Counted from the first letter of the stretch, positions 38,439 to 50,462 are shown. The stretch: 64,000 nucleotides of DNA from Ahniella sp. (GCA_016712105.1 JADJRU010000015.1:1-64000), one strand, 5' to 3'. Numbers and translations: made by a program. The notes: generated by a model from the sequence alone, not told the origin.

Positions 38439-39806
38439 ATGGATGCCTATTCGACTTTTTGCCTGAACGGCACGACACACCCATTTTCCGACCGCGACGA
38501 CCCCAGGGAATCCTTGCTGCGCTGGTTGAAGCGACACCGATTGACCGGCACGAAGGAAGGCTGCGGTGATGGGGATTGTGGCGCTTGTACGGTGGCCGAG
38601 GTGTTGCGCGAGGGGGATTCGAACCGGCTGCGCGCGGTGAACAGCTGCCTGTTGCCGATGGGCCAGGTATTGGGACGTTCGTTCGTGACTGTGGAGGCCT
38701 TGGCCACCAAGGATGAAGTGCATCCGGTGCAGCGCGCGATGGTGCGGTGTGCGGGGTCACAATGTGGTTATTGCACACCCGGTTTTGTGATGAGCCTGTT
38801 TGTCGGGTTCCACGAGGACACGCTCGGCGACCACTGCATCGACGGCAATCTGTGCCGCTGTACCGGGTACACCACGATTCGCCAGGCAATGGCTGAAGTG
38901 GCCGCGGTGCCAACTTCGGAACGCCCACGTGCCCTGCCCCGCTTTATCGATCAAGACCCCGGTTTCACTCCGCGCTCGGCACCCACATTCCTGACGCCAG
39001 CCACGGTGGCCGAAGCGATTGCGAACAAGACCGCACATCCGGACTATGTCTGGATCACCGGCGCCACCGATACAGGCGTTGCGTTGAGTCGTGGCCAACC
39101 GGTCGCGCCGGGATTCATCGCGCTCGACCGGATCGACGAGTTGCAGCAGGTGCACCGTCGTGAGTCGTCGTGGCGTATCGGCGCCGGGGTGACGTTGTCG
39201 CAACTGGAAGACCAACTGGGCGATGACCTGCCGATCATCACGGAGGTGTTGCCTTGGTTCGCCGCGCGCCAAGTGAAGAATCGTGCGACGCTGGGCGGCA
39301 ACATCGGCTCCGCATCACCCATCGGTGATCTGTTGCCATGCCTTCTGGCCCTCGACGCGGTGATCGAACTGGCCGGGCCGAATGGACGCCGACCGGTAGC
39401 CGCTGCCGACTACTTTCTCGACTATCGCAGGACAGCCCGCCACAACGATGAACTGGTCACTGCGGTGACGTTCGATGTGTCGCCGGGCCGTCAGGCTTTC
39501 TACAAAGTGGCGAAACGCCAGACCGATGACATCAGCATTGTTGCGGCAGCGTTCCTCGTCGACACCGACTCAACCGGGGTGATCCGATTTGTACGGCTGG
39601 CTTATGGTGGGGTCGCCGCCATTCCGAAACGAGCGCGCGACACGGAGGCGTTTTTGCTTGGCCGGACGCTCGATCCGGGCACTGTCGATGAGGCAGTGTC
39701 CAAACTCGCAAGCGAGTTTGCTCCGCTGAGTGATCACCGGGCCAGCAAGGAGTACCGGATGGCGCTGATCGGCAATCTGTTCCGGCAGTTCGTGGAGGCT
39801 GCATGA
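38439..39806 (+). CDS. xdhA: Xanthine dehydrogenase small subunit (2Fe-2S and FAD)
   Basis: The 455-aa subunit has the N-terminal plant-type 2Fe-2S domain (KEGCGDGDCGACTVAEV), the C-terminal four-cysteine 2Fe-2S domain (CAGSQCGYCTPGFVMSLF, GNLCRCTGYTTIRQAM) and a CO dehydrogenase-type FAD domain (WITGATDTGVALS, RQVKNRATLGGNIGSASPIGDLLPCLLAL). It passes electrons from the molybdenum site to NAD. The start MDAYSTFCLNG at 38439 avoids an unlikely 50-residue extension. It overlaps xdhB by ATGA. The organisation of two fused subunits is XdhAB as in Pseudomonas and Rhodobacter. Confidence 0.93.
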   Translation: MDAYSTFCLNGTTHPFSDRDDPRESLLRWLKRHRLTGTKEGCGDGDCGACTVAEVLREGDSNRLRAVNSCLLPMGQVLGRSFVTVEALATKDEVHPVQRAMVRCAGSQCGYCTPGFVMSLFVGFHEDTLGDHCIDGNLCRCTGYTTIRQAMAEVAAVPTSERPRALPRFIDQDPGFTPRSAPTFLTPATVAEAIANKTAHPDYVWITGATDTGVALSRGQPVAPGFIALDRIDELQQVHRRESSWRIGAGVTLSQLEDQLGDDLPIITEVLPWFAARQVKNRATLGGNIGSASPIGDLLPCLLALDAVIELAGPNGRRPVAAADYFLDYRRTARHNDELVTAVTFDVSPGRQAFYKVAKRQTDDISIVAAAFLVDTDSTGVIRFVRLAYGGVAAIPKRARDTEAFLLGRTLDPGTVDEAVSKLASEFAPLSDHRASKEYRMALIGNLFRQFVEAA

Positions 39807-42096
39807 GTATCGTCCACGAAAGCGCCCTGGGCCATGTGACCGGGCAGGCGCGGTACACCGACGAACTGCCCGATGCACCGGGCACCTTGGGTGCCTGGCC
39901 GGTGCAGGCGCCGCATGCGCATGCACGCTTACTGAAACTCGACGCCACCAAAGCGCGCGCTGCAGCGGGTGTGGTCTGTGTGTTGACGGCTGCCGAGATC
40001 CCGGGCCGCAACCAGACCGGCCCGATCGTGGCGGATGAGCCGCTGCTTCCGGTCGACGAAATTTTGTACTACGGCCAAGCGGTGGCCTGGGTGCTCGCAG
40101 AAACCGAACATCAGGCTCGCGCGGCGGCAGCCCTGGTCATTGCCGAATATGAAACTTTGCCAGCTTGCCTCACGATCGCTGCGGCCGAAGCCGCCGACAG
40201 TTTCCACCTCAAGCCGTCCTTGATCGAGCGTGGTGATCCGACAACGGCTATGGCCGCTGCGCCGCATCGACTCGCAGGCACGCTGGACATCGGCGGGCAG
40301 GATCATTTTTATCTCGAAACGCATTGCAGTCGGACCGAGTGGGATGGTGATGGCCAACTGGTGATTCATTCCTCAACGCAACATCCTTCGGAAACCCAGC
40401 ACATCGTGGCGCAGGTCCTGGGGCTTTCGTCCCATCAGGTCACCTGCAAGTGTCTGCGCATGGGCGGCGGTTTCGGCGGCAAGGAGACCCAAGCGAATGC
40501 CTTTGCGGCGATCTGCGCACTGGGCACTTTGCTGACTGGCCGACCTGTCAAACTGAAACTGCACCGCACGCTGGACATGCAGTTGACCGGCAAACGCCAT
40601 CCATTCCTTGCTCGTTGGCAAGCGGGCTTTGACGCCGACGGCAAGATCCACGCCGCCGATATCGAACTGATCGCCGATGCCGGCTGGAGCGTGGATCTGT
40701 CACCGCCGGTGCTGATGCGTGCGATGGTGCATGTCGACAATGCCTACTTCCTGCCGAATGTCCGGGTACGCGGTCGGATGGCCAAGACCCATCTGCCCTC
40801 CAACACCGCCTTCCGGGGTTTTGGTGGCCCGCAGGGCATGATTGTCGGCGAAGAAATGGTCGCTGCGATTGCCACGCGGTTGGGCCTGCCGCCCGAACTC
40901 GTGCGCGAACGCAATTTCTACCGCGGTGCCAACGACGCGCCGGAGAACCAGACGCACTATGGTCAGGCGGTCATCGACAATCACTTGCCGGACCTGTGGT
41001 CACAACTGAAGGCCAACAGTTCCTTCGACGAACGCCGACAAGCTGTGTCGGCGTTCAACGCACAATCGCGTCGCAGGAAACGCGGCATCGCGATCACGCC
41101 AGTCAAGTTCGGCATCTCGTTCAACAAGACCATCTACAACCAGGCAGGCGCACTGATCCACATCTATCACGATGGCAGTGTGCAACTGAATCATGGCGGC
41201 ACCGAGATGGGCCAGGGCCTGCACAGCAAGATGCTGGTGGTGGCCAGCAGATGCCTCGGCTTGCCGATCTCGCGTTTTCGCGTGATGACGACCAGCACTG
41301 ACAAGGTTCCGAACACCTCGGCCACTGCGGCCAGTTCGGGTTCGGATCTGAACGGTCAGGCTGTCGCCGATGCCTGCAACACCCTCATCGCGCGACTGAA
41401 GCCGATTGCTGCGGCAGCGCTGAATTGTGAGGCTTCGTCGCTCGAATTTGCCGACACGTGTTGTCGTGTTGCCGACGATCCTGGGCGGGCCATTCCGTTC
41501 ACCGAACTCGTGCATCGCGCCTACGATGCACGCATCAGCCTTTCCGCCACCGGTTACTACCGCACCCCGAAATCCACTGGGACCCGGTCACGCTGCATGG
41601 CCGACCGTTCTATTACTTCGCGTATGGCGCTGCGGTGAGTGAGGTCGAGGTGGACGGCGATACCGGCATCCATCACTTGCTGCGTGTCGATTTGCTGCAC
41701 GACGTGGGCAATAGTCTGATCGAAACCATCGATCGCGGTCAGATCGAAGGTGGCTTCGTGCAGGGGATGGGCTGGCTCACATCCGAAGAGTTGGTCACGA
41801 ACGCACAAGGCCGGCTGCTGACGGACGCACCCAGCACCTACAAGATCCCGAGCCTTGGCGAGATTCCGCACGACTTCCGAGTCGACCTCTACCGGCGGGA
41901 AGCCCCATTCACGACCGACACGATCTTCGGCAGCAAAGGAGTGGGCGAACCACCATTCATGCTGGCGCTGTCGGTGCGCGAAGCCTTGCGGGCAGCCGTG
42001 GCCGCGTTTGCACCAGAGCGACACGACGGGCCAGTGTCGCTCGCCTCACCGGCGACACCCGAGGCCATCTGGCGGGCCATCAAACAAAGGGTGTAG
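39803..42096 (+). CDS. xdhB: Xanthine dehydrogenase molybdopterin subunit (frameshifted near 41571)
   Basis: After repair the ~764-aa subunit begins MSIVHESALGHVTGQARYTDELPD and has the molybdopterin motifs GGGFGGKETQ, PSNTAFRGFGGPQGM and, towards the end, the Glu-containing FGSKGVGEPPFMLALSVREAL. It should hydroxylate hypoxanthine and xanthine to urate. The frame is broken at an AAA run near 41571: one added A gives YYRTPKIHWDPVTLHGRPFYYFAYGAAVSE and continues to 42096, while the plain frame reaches a false stop at 41638. No xdhC (cofactor insertion) follows in this window. The neighbouring gene downstream is a large exoprotein. Confidence 0.88.
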
Positions 42097-42235
42097 ACCT
42101 CTAGTCCGGGGCTTGGCGGTCGGTCCGCGAAGCCGCGGCATCAACTTTGTATTGAGGGGCGGGAATTCGGATCGGATGTCGTTTCTGGGCAGGGCTTGCG
42201 TACTCCGTAACAAGCCAACTGAACGGAGCCTGCCC

Positions 42236-45200
42236 ATGTTTGTCCGAATACGCACGATACTGTTGATCGCGACCCTCTTGTTGAGCGGCCCCCTTTCCGC
42301 CGCGATCCTGGTGGTCAACACTTTCAATTCCGATGCCGGCGACACCAACATCATGCTTGCCGGCTGTGATTCCAACCCGGGGCTTCCGGGCGATCAATGC
42401 ACGCTGCGTGCCGCGATCATGCAGGCCAACGCGACCGCCACACTGGACCAGATCGTGCTGCCGGTCAGTACCGAGATCGTCCTGAACAATGCCGGGCTCG
42501 GTGATCTGGGCGACCTGGACATCACGGAAGACGTGGTGATCGGCGTTCTGGCCATCCCCAACGATGTGACCACCCTGCCGCGTATCCGCGCGACCTTCGC
42601 CGACCGCATTTTTGATGTGTCGAACAATGCCCAGGTGACTTTTCAAGGGATGATCATCGAGGACGGTGATGCCGGCGCCGGCAATGGTGGTGCGATCCGT
42701 GCGGCGATCGGCAGCATCGTCGACATCGATCGCGTGCGGTTTGTCGACAACCGTGCCCAGAGCGGCGGTGCGATCCACAATGCCGGCCTGATGTCCATCG
42801 AAGGCAGCGACTTCACGCTGAACCGATGTGTCGAGGGTGGTTCGGCCGTGATGAACACCGGCGTACTGACGTTCAGCACCAGCAGTATCCGGAACATCCG
42901 GGACGATCCGTCTCTCGGTCAGGCCGATGCGATCCGGACCGCCGACAACAGCACTCTTAACGTGCTGAACAGCACTATCGACGGCTCTCGGCCCCTGATC
43001 GGAGGCACCGATACAGGCGGTATCACGGCGATCACACCAGCCAGCCTCCGTGTGCGCAACAGCACCCTCACCGATTTTTCCGACTATGCGCTGTTCGTGT
43101 CGGTATCACCGGGTGATGATGTAGTGATCGCGAACAACATCCTCGATGACAGTGACCTGTTCGATTGCCAGATCAGCCTGTTTGGCGGCGCTACGGTGGA
43201 TCAGGCGCGTGTCGGCTGGAACCAGATCAGCAGCTCGAACTGCGGTGCCTCTTTGTCGACGGCAACATCAGTGACCCACCGATCCTGGGAACACTCGAAG
43301 CTTCCGAAACACCGGGCCAGATCACCTATTTCCATCCGCCCTCGTTCGCCTCGCCCGGCGTTGATGAGGGCACCCCGGAATCGGCACAGGTCGAACCGGC
43401 GCTGACCTGCCTGGATGAAGACCAAATCGGCCAAATGCGCCCCTTGGAAGGTGATCAGATCGGAAACGCGCGCTGTGACATGGGCGCCATCGAGGTGTCC
43501 ACCGCCCCCGTTGCAACCTATCTGGTCAACCTCCGCAACACGGATACACCGGACGCCAGCCTGGCCGACCCGAACTGCGATGCCGATCTCACCCGACCGG
43601 GCAACCAATGCACCCTGCGCGCCGCGGTCATGCAAGCGAACCACAAGCCTGGACCCGACCGGATCCAGTTTGATCATGCGCTGGGCGACGCCCCTTTCCA
43701 GTTGAGTGTGTGCTCCCAGGCGCCGAACCTTCGGCCAGCATCGGCGATCTGAATGTCACCGAAGAATTGCTGATCGAAGGTGAAGTACTGGATGGATTGC
43801 CACGTACGCGGATCGTCCAAACGGTCGCCGACCGCGTCTTCCGTGCCGAATTGCCACCCGGCCAGAGGCTTACCTTGCGTCATCTCGATATTCGCGGCGG
43901 AGACACGGCCAACCTGGGCGGCGCTGCATGGATCAGTTCAGGGGCCAACCTGTTCGTGGACCGGTGTGTGCTGAGGGACAACCACGCAGCCTCGGGGGGT
44001 GCCCTCGCAGGCAGTGTCGGAACGGGGATCAATGTGTTCGGCAGCGACCTCTCGGAAAACACCGCCAGCAGTTTCGGTGCCGCGGTCCATGCCGCAGGGT
44101 CTGGCCTCGTGAACGCCAGCAGTCTGCGCGGCAATATCGCCCAGCACGCCGACGCCTCGCAGCGCTCAGCGATCCACGCGCCGACCGGCAGCTCGCTGAC
44201 AGTCGCCAACAGCACACTGAGCCGCAACAGCGGCGGCATCTGGACCCGCGCCGACGATACGTCGCTGCAATCCAACACGATCGTCTTCAACGACCAGTAC
44301 GGGATACGCGTGATCGACAACGCGGGCAGCAGCACCTTCCAGATGAGCTCGACGATCCTCGCCGACAACGGTGCAGCCGATTGTTCGATCATCAACAATC
44401 CGCAGGCGGACATGAACAGGTACAACCTGATTGCAGACGGGTCCTGTCCGGGCGGCGCAACGAACCTGACTCAGGATCCGGTTCTGGCGCCCGAGGCAAT
44501 GCGCCCCGCCAACCGCTTGACCTGGGTCCATTGGCCATTGAACGGCAGCCCCGTGTTCGACGCCGTGCCGGATGAATTGTTCCTGTGTTTCGACGAAGAT
44601 CAGCTCGGCAACGTGCGCCCGACCGATACGATCGCCCCTTTGTCGCCACCGTCACCCGCGTGCGAGATCGGTGCCCTCGAAGTGTTCGCGGCACAGGCCG
44701 ATCCAATGGCTTTCCAGGTGAACGTGACCGCGAATGATCAGGTGGATCTGGTGCCGGGAGATACGCAATGTGACGTATCGACAGCGAATGGCGAACAGTG
44801 CACGCTGCGTGCCGCGGTCATGGAAGCCAATGCGCTGTCAGGCTTCAACTCGATCGCACTCGGGCAGCCGGACATGATGGTGACCTTGACACGCCCCGCT
44901 CAACCCGGCCCCGACTCGGCGGCCGATGGCGACCTCGATATCACCGATGCACTGTCCATTGTGGGCATCGGCACTCCTGCCACCCGCCCCACGATCGGAT
45001 TCGGCTTCATCGACCGGATTTTTGATATTGCGGCAGCTGGAGACACCGTCAGCATCGACCGCCTGCGCCTGAGTGGTGGGTTCAATACCAATAGTGGCGG
45101 CGCCATCCGGGTGCTCAATGCGCAGGACGTGCAACTGTCACGTCTGGAACTGTCAGGCAACGTTTCGGACGCCGGCGGCGGCGCATTGGCTGTGCTGGGC

Positions 45201-45912
45201 GGTTCAGCAACACTGACCGACAGTGACCTGCACAACAACCAGACAGCGGGCCTGGGTGCGGCGATCCGCAACAATGCCAACCTCACGATCCGGTCCAGCA
45301 GCATCCGAGACAATGACGATCAGTCTGTGCCCATTGAACGCGAAGCCATCGCCGCCGAAGCGGGCAGCGTGACCGAAGTCATCAACAGCACCCTCGCGCG
45401 AAACAGCGGGACCGCTCTGGCGGCGGTGGATGGTGACGTGGTCGTGCGCAGCAGCACGATCGTTGACCACGACCGGTTTGGTGTGAGCCCTGACCGGTGC
45501 CGCGCCGGGCCCGATGCTGATTGCCAATTCGGTGTTCCATGCCAACACCCAGGGGGCCTGCCTGGCAGGATTGGCTGCGGTGTCGAGTGACCATTTCAAC
45601 GCCACCGATGGTGCCGGCTGCTTTCTGGAACTCGGCACCAGCAATGTCGAATTGGACGATCCGCTCCTCGGTAACCTGGTCGTCGATCCCGCATCGTGGT
45701 CGGCGTTCCATCAGCCTGATGCCGCCAGCCCATTGCGTGATGCCGGTAACCCCCTCAACGTGGGTATCACGGCTTGCCTGGGCACCGATCAGTTGAACGC
45801 CGAGCGACCAACCGACGGCGACGGCGATGGCAACGCCCGGTGTGACATTGGGGCGATCGAGGCTGCATTCGTGCCACTTGGCGACAACCTGTTTGGTGAT
45901 GGATTCGAATGA
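42236..45912 (+). CDS. Secreted three-module CSLREA-type repeat protein with GFE tail (three frameshifts)
   Basis: Repaired at about 43247 (missing C), 43714 (missing C) and 45489 (extra C), this is one ~1225-aa exoprotein with a signal peptide (MFVRIRTILLIATLLLSGPLSA). It holds three ~400-residue modules. Each opens with a degenerate CSLREA-like motif, C-TLRAA(I/V)M(Q/E)AN, at about 42397, 43608 and 44798, followed by parallel-helix-like repeats (NNAGLGDLGDLDIT, GGAIRA, NSTL..NSG) like choice-of-anchor Q proteins. Each of the first two is closed by a GDQIGNARCDMGAIEV-type line, and the last by GNARCDIGAIEAAF. It ends PLGDNLFGDGFE. The fold is probably a right-handed beta helix; the ligand is unknown. 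It opens the exoprotein and sigma/kinase island. Confidence 0.8.
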
Positions 45913-46036
45913 ACGATGGATCGCTTCGCGTCGGATCGGGTGCATACTCGGTCCACGCGGATGGCCCGGAACACAAGATGCGACGCAACCACGCCCCATT
46001 GCAGCAAGCGCCTGCCACCGGCCCGGAGCAGACACC

Positions 46037-48781
46037 ATGAGCGTCAGACCCGACGCGGCGCTGCTCGACCAGCGGCTGGAGCAATTGCTGGAAGCAGACC
46101 TCGCCGAACGTGAGCGTCTGCTGTCGGAAATCGACGAGCCTTCGGCCAGCCTGCTCCGACGGATGCTGGCCGTGGCCTCCGACAATCAGACCACAACGTT
46201 GTCGGGCATGCAGGCGCCTTGGCTGCAGTGCAGTGGCGACATTGCCCCGCCGCCAATCCCTGGCCTGCGGTTCATTGCCGAGATCGGTCGCGGCGGCATG
46301 GCCGTGGTGTATGCCGCCGAGCGGGATGTCCACGGCGTAGCCGAACCGGTGGCGGTCAAACTGCTGGCCGGCGCAGTCCAGAATGAACTGGAAGAACACC
46401 GGTTCCTGAACGAACAACGGATTCTCGCCGAACTCAAGCATCCGAATATTGCCACACTGCTCGACGTGGGGATCTGTGATGGCCGTGCGTACATGGTCAT
46501 GGAGCGGATCGACGGAGTACCCATCGATCAGGCCCGCAGTATCAGCCAGGTCGGCATCGAGTCCCTGCTGGATGCCGTCCTGCAAGTGGCCGATGCGTTG
46601 CAGGCCGCCCATGCACGCTTGGTGATCCATCGCGACATCAAACCCGGCAATGTGCTGGTGGATGCCCATGGCCAGGTCAAGCTGATTGACTTCGGCATCG
46701 CCAAACGGCTGGTCGATCAACCCTTTGTGACCAAGGACACGTTGACCGGCACCATGCCCTTGACCTTGCGTTACGCGTCGCCCGAACAACTGATGGGCAA
46801 AGCGGTGGGAGTCGGCAGCGACATCTATCAACTGGGCCTGCTGTGTTACGTGCTGCTGACCGGCCTGTGGCCCTATCCGGACGAGGGTGAAGGCAGTTTT
46901 CCGAGCCAACGCCTGCAATCGCAAGGCGGGCCGGAACTGGCCAGCAGGCGTGTCCGTGAGCCTCGCCTGCGACGCCTGCTTGAAGGAGATCTGGACAGCA
47001 TCCTGTTGAAGTGCCTGAGTTTTGCGCCAGCCGATCGATATCGGTCCATGGACGAGTTCAGCGAAGACATCCGCCGATATCGGGAACGCCAACCGGTCGC
47101 GCCCGGCGGCAGACCCGCTGGTATCTGGCGCAACGGTTCCTCGCTCGGCATCGACTGGTGGTCTCCACCATGCTGGCGGCGCTGGCACTGATGGCAGTGG
47201 GCACCCTGGCCGCCCTCCAGAACGCCGAACGCCAACGCGACTATGCCCGGCGCAGAAGCACTGCTGACGACACTGACCCAGGTCCTGTCTGCAGGTGATC
47301 CGTTTTCCGATGACGCAGGACGGACCCCGATCAGTGAAGTCCTGAATCGCGCCGAGCAGCGGTACCTGCACGAAACTGCTGCCGACCCCGAATTCCAGGC
47401 GCGTGTGCTCCTGCAGCTGGCGACGATCCGGATCAGCCTGCGTGAATACGAGCAGGCCCTGACGCTGCTGGAACGGGCGCAGGAACTCGCGCGCGACCAT
47501 CCGCTTGATCCGGCCCGGCAAGCGGAATTGACGCTGACCCATTCACGCGCGCTCGCGGAGCGGGGGCAATTGACCGAGGCGGATCGTCTGCTGGTCGATA
47601 GTGACCTGCTGGTCCCGATTGACGAGGCGGGTCCAGCGCAGTTGGCCGCATTGCTGTTTCACTCGCAGATCCGAAACGAACAGGGCGAACACGCCGCACA
47701 TGCCGGGATGTTGCCGCAGTTTGCCGTCCGACTTGGCGAACTGAAGGCGCCGCCGCCCACCCTGCGTCATGACATCACTTCCGCCTATGCGCGTCTGCTG
47801 GTGGATCAGGGCAAACCCGACGACGCACAAAGACAATTCGATCAGGCGCAGTTGGCGCTGGATGATCTGGATCGGCCTTATGAGCGTCAGGTGCGACTTC
47901 ACTTCGCACGTGCCGTGGCGCATGCGATGAGCCATCGCCTCGACGAGGCCGAACGCGAGTACAAGAAGGCGCTGGCACTCGCCGATGCACGGGTAGGCCC
48001 CAACCACCCGGTTCGCCTCGTGTTGCTGACCAACTACGGATCCTTGTTGCTGCGCCAACGCCTGTACGAGGAGGCTTATCAACCGCTCGCACCACTGGAA
48101 AGCCAGGCGACGCAGCTCGAAAATCCCCGCCAGCGTGCTTCGTTGTATGACGGCATTGCGGTGTCTGCGCTGCAGACCGGCCGGTCGGAAGCAGCGATCG
48201 CGACCACCCTGCTTCGCCTTCGTACGATGATCGAAATCGAGCCACGACAGCGGGCCGACATTCGTCCGGACTATGCGGCGCAAACCGCGTGGTTTCTGTT
48301 CGAAGTGGGTGACAACGGACTCGCCAAGGCCTATGCCGAGCATGCGGCACCGGGAGAGACACCAGGCGATGGCGCCAAGCTGGTGAGCATGATCACCAGC
48401 GAATTGCTGGGGAAATCGAGTCCATTCACGATCGGCGATCTGAACCGCACTTGCACCCAAGCGCAATACCGAACCTTCCGGGCTGCACTGGTGGACGGAC
48501 AACTGAAGTCGGAAGGCGACATTCCCGGCGACTGCAATCCACAGACCACGGCACGTTTGCAAGCCATGGGCCTGACACCTGGACCCGGAATGGACACTCG
48601 CCTGATCGACCGCGTGAGCTTCGACTCACCTTTGCTTCAGCGAATTCTCAAGAATGCTCCGGTTGTCCCCCTGGATCCCGACACGCGGCGAGACTTTCTC
48701 GACCTGCTCAAACGCTTCGAAGCGGATCAAGAGAAAGCGAGTTCGATCAAGCTTCCACCAACACCGTCAGCAGTGCCTTGA
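46037..48781 (+). CDS. Ser/Thr protein kinase with TPR region (two frameshifts)
   Basis: The PknB-type kinase domain has GRGGMAVVYAAE (Gly loop), VAVKLLAG (Lys), VIHRDIKPGNVLVD and KLIDFGIAKR (DFG), then YASPEQLMGK and SDIYQLGLL. After a deletion near 47098 and an extra base near 47251 are corrected, the frame passes a membrane segment (LVVSTMLAALALMAVGTLAAL) and continues into ~500 residues with TPR-type helices (LLQLATIRISLREYEQALTLLERAQELA and so on) up to 48781. Its length (~915 aa) and design (kinase, one membrane pass, outer TPRs) match kinases paired with ECF sigma factors. The convergent ECF gene overlaps its last 35 bases. Confidence 0.85.
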
Positions 48782-49346
48782 TACGCAGCCAGTCCCGCTG
48801 AACAGTGCGCTCGGTGATCCCCAGAATATTCGCGATCTCAGCCGTATCCATACCTGAGAAGATCCGGCATTCGGCAATACGCGCGAGGCGCGGATCACGG
48901 CGATCCAGATCGGTCAGCACCTGATCCAACGCGGTAATCGCCTCAGGGCCAAGTCCGGCCGGCGCACTTTGTGCCGCAGCATCCCCAAGCGTCACATGCC
49001 AGGCATCACCCGGGCCACGCTTTTCGGCGAGATGCCGACGCGCCGAGTCCACGATCACCTGCCGCATCGCGCGAGCGCAGAGGGCGAGAAAATGCTGTTT
49101 ACTTTGGGCTTGTGCCGGCGCACCCGAGAGTTTGAGATAACACTCGTTGACGAGCACCGTGGTGTGCAGTTGGTCCCCTTGCCCATAAGCACGCAGACTG
49201 CGGCTGGCGATGGTCTTCCGTTCATCGTAGGCAGTTGGGTACAGACGATCGCCGGCCGCCGCATCACCCGCGCTCCATGCCGCCAGATCGTCGTCAAAAA
49301 GGGATTCACCACGGTGCCTCTCGTGGTTGCCAGAGTTGGTCGACAT
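48747..49346 (-). CDS. ECF-type RNA polymerase sigma factor (Sigma70_ECF)
   Basis: The ~199-aa protein has a region 2-like N-terminus and a clear region 4 at the end (LDRRDPRLARIAECRIFSGMDTAEIANILGITERTVQRDWLRIKALL). FLALCARAMRQVIVDSARRHLAEKRG fits the Sigma70_ECF (PF07638) class. This class often sits beside a Ser/Thr kinase with TPR repeats, and the two are thought to form a signalling pair in place of an anti-sigma factor. Here the kinase lies next door and the ends overlap by 35 bases. The upstream start, 131 bases from the ThuA-like gene, gives a divergent promoter region. Confidence 0.9.
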   Translation of the reverse strand: MSTNSGNHERHRGESLFDDDLAAWSAGDAAAGDRLYPTAYDERKTIASRSLRAYGQGDQLHTTVLVNECYLKLSGAPAQAQSKQHFLALCARAMRQVIVDSARRHLAEKRGPGDAWHVTLGDAAAQSAPAGLGPEAITALDQVLTDLDRRDPRLARIAECRIFSGMDTAEIANILGITERTVQRDWLRIKALLTVLVEA

Positions 49347-49477
49347 TGTGCCGGAATCATTGGGCCGATGTCGTTCCGGCTTGGTTCCTGCGTTCTGTGG
49401 GGAAACGGCCCAGCCACGAAGGCCTCCGGGAGGATTGTGTGAAAGGACCTTGTATTGCCACCGACCTGCGTCGAGCG

Positions 49478-50429
49478 ATGAGCCTGACGCTGATCATGGC
49501 TGCGGTCATGCTCTCCCCGAATGCTCGCCGCGCAGGTTTTGCCGGACCACGCGCCCCTGCGAATCCTCATCGTCAGCGACGAGGTGAATCCACATGGACT
49601 TCCAGCCGAACAACTCACGCAACCGGGTGAGATCAGCGCCGCACTCGCCGTGTTGCCGATGCTGAATCTTGCAGACAGCACCGAGGCGCTGCTCGAACTG
49701 CCGACCGATCAACTGGATGCTGCGACCACCCGCTTGCTTCGGGCCGGCAGCGACCCGCTGTCCTATGACGTGTTGGTCTATTTTGCACACCGGATTCCGT
49801 CCGGTGTGAACGGCGCGCTGCAGCAAACGGAGTTTGTCGCGGCGGTTCAGCACTTCCTGGCGCAAGGCGGCGGGGTGGTCAGTTTCCACCATGGCATCTA
49901 TCAACTGCCGGGCAAGGAATCCATGCAGGCTCTGCTGGGTGCCGCCGCGACCGGCAACGTCAGCTGGAACACCGTTTCCGGGCAACGCGTCATCAATGTG
50001 GCGCCGGGCCATTTCATCACTACGAACGGTATCGGTTACGCCGGCCAGACATCGTACGGGGATCCCGCTGCGGGCGTGCCCAGCGGAAATTACCCGTGGT
50101 TCGCGAACATCCCGGACGAACGTTACCCAACCTTGGCACTCCAACCGGGCAGCGGCCGCCTGCAGATGTTGTTCGCCAGTGACTATGCAGAAGGTGACGG
50201 TACTCATGTACTCGGCTACACCTATCGGCAAAACGCTTGGGCAGGACAAGTCGTCATGTATCAGCCGGGTGAATATCAGCCGCAGGCCCTGGGGCCGGGC
50301 AACAATCTGCAGGTGCTGTTGAACGCCATCGTGTTTTCGCACGACCGGGTATTTGCACAGGCTTTCGAAACGATTGACTGTCGTTTCAGCCGGCATCTTG
50401 CGTATTGCTGGGGAAAGCGCCCGTTTTGA
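49478..50429 (+). CDS. Secreted ThuA-like domain protein with GFE-like tail (probable frameshift near 49508)
   Basis: The ~310-aa protein has a ThuA-type fold: RILIVSDEVNPHG, then ALQQTEFVAAVQHFLAQGGGVVSFHHGIYQ, with GQRVINVAPGHFITTNGI. ThuA-like (glutamine-amidotransferase-like) domains are found near sugar-use genes and their reaction is mostly unknown. A signal-like start (MSLTLIMAAVMLS at 49478) lies in another frame; dropping one C in the CCCC run near 49505-49508 gives MSLTLIMAAVMLSRMLAAQVLPDHA. If unshifted, the gene would start at 49521. The C-terminal segment IVFSHDRVFAQAFETIDCRF is a weaker form of the (V/L)FxxGFE tail. It precedes the diheme propeller gene in tandem. Confidence 0.7.
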
Positions 50430-50462
50430 TCGGTTCGATGAAAGGTTCCAGGAGTCATGCCC

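Noticed and set aside
47098..47251. Programmed ribosomal frameshifting in the kinase gene
   Set aside because: Two shifts of opposite sign lie close together without slippery motif or stimulatory structure, and similar shifts occur in many other genes, so error is the simpler cause.
45767..47542. A 591-residue minus-strand frame across the CSLREA gene end and the kinase
   Set aside because: It overlaps two convincing genes on the plus strand and its sequence shows no domain; the frame is a by-product of GC bias.
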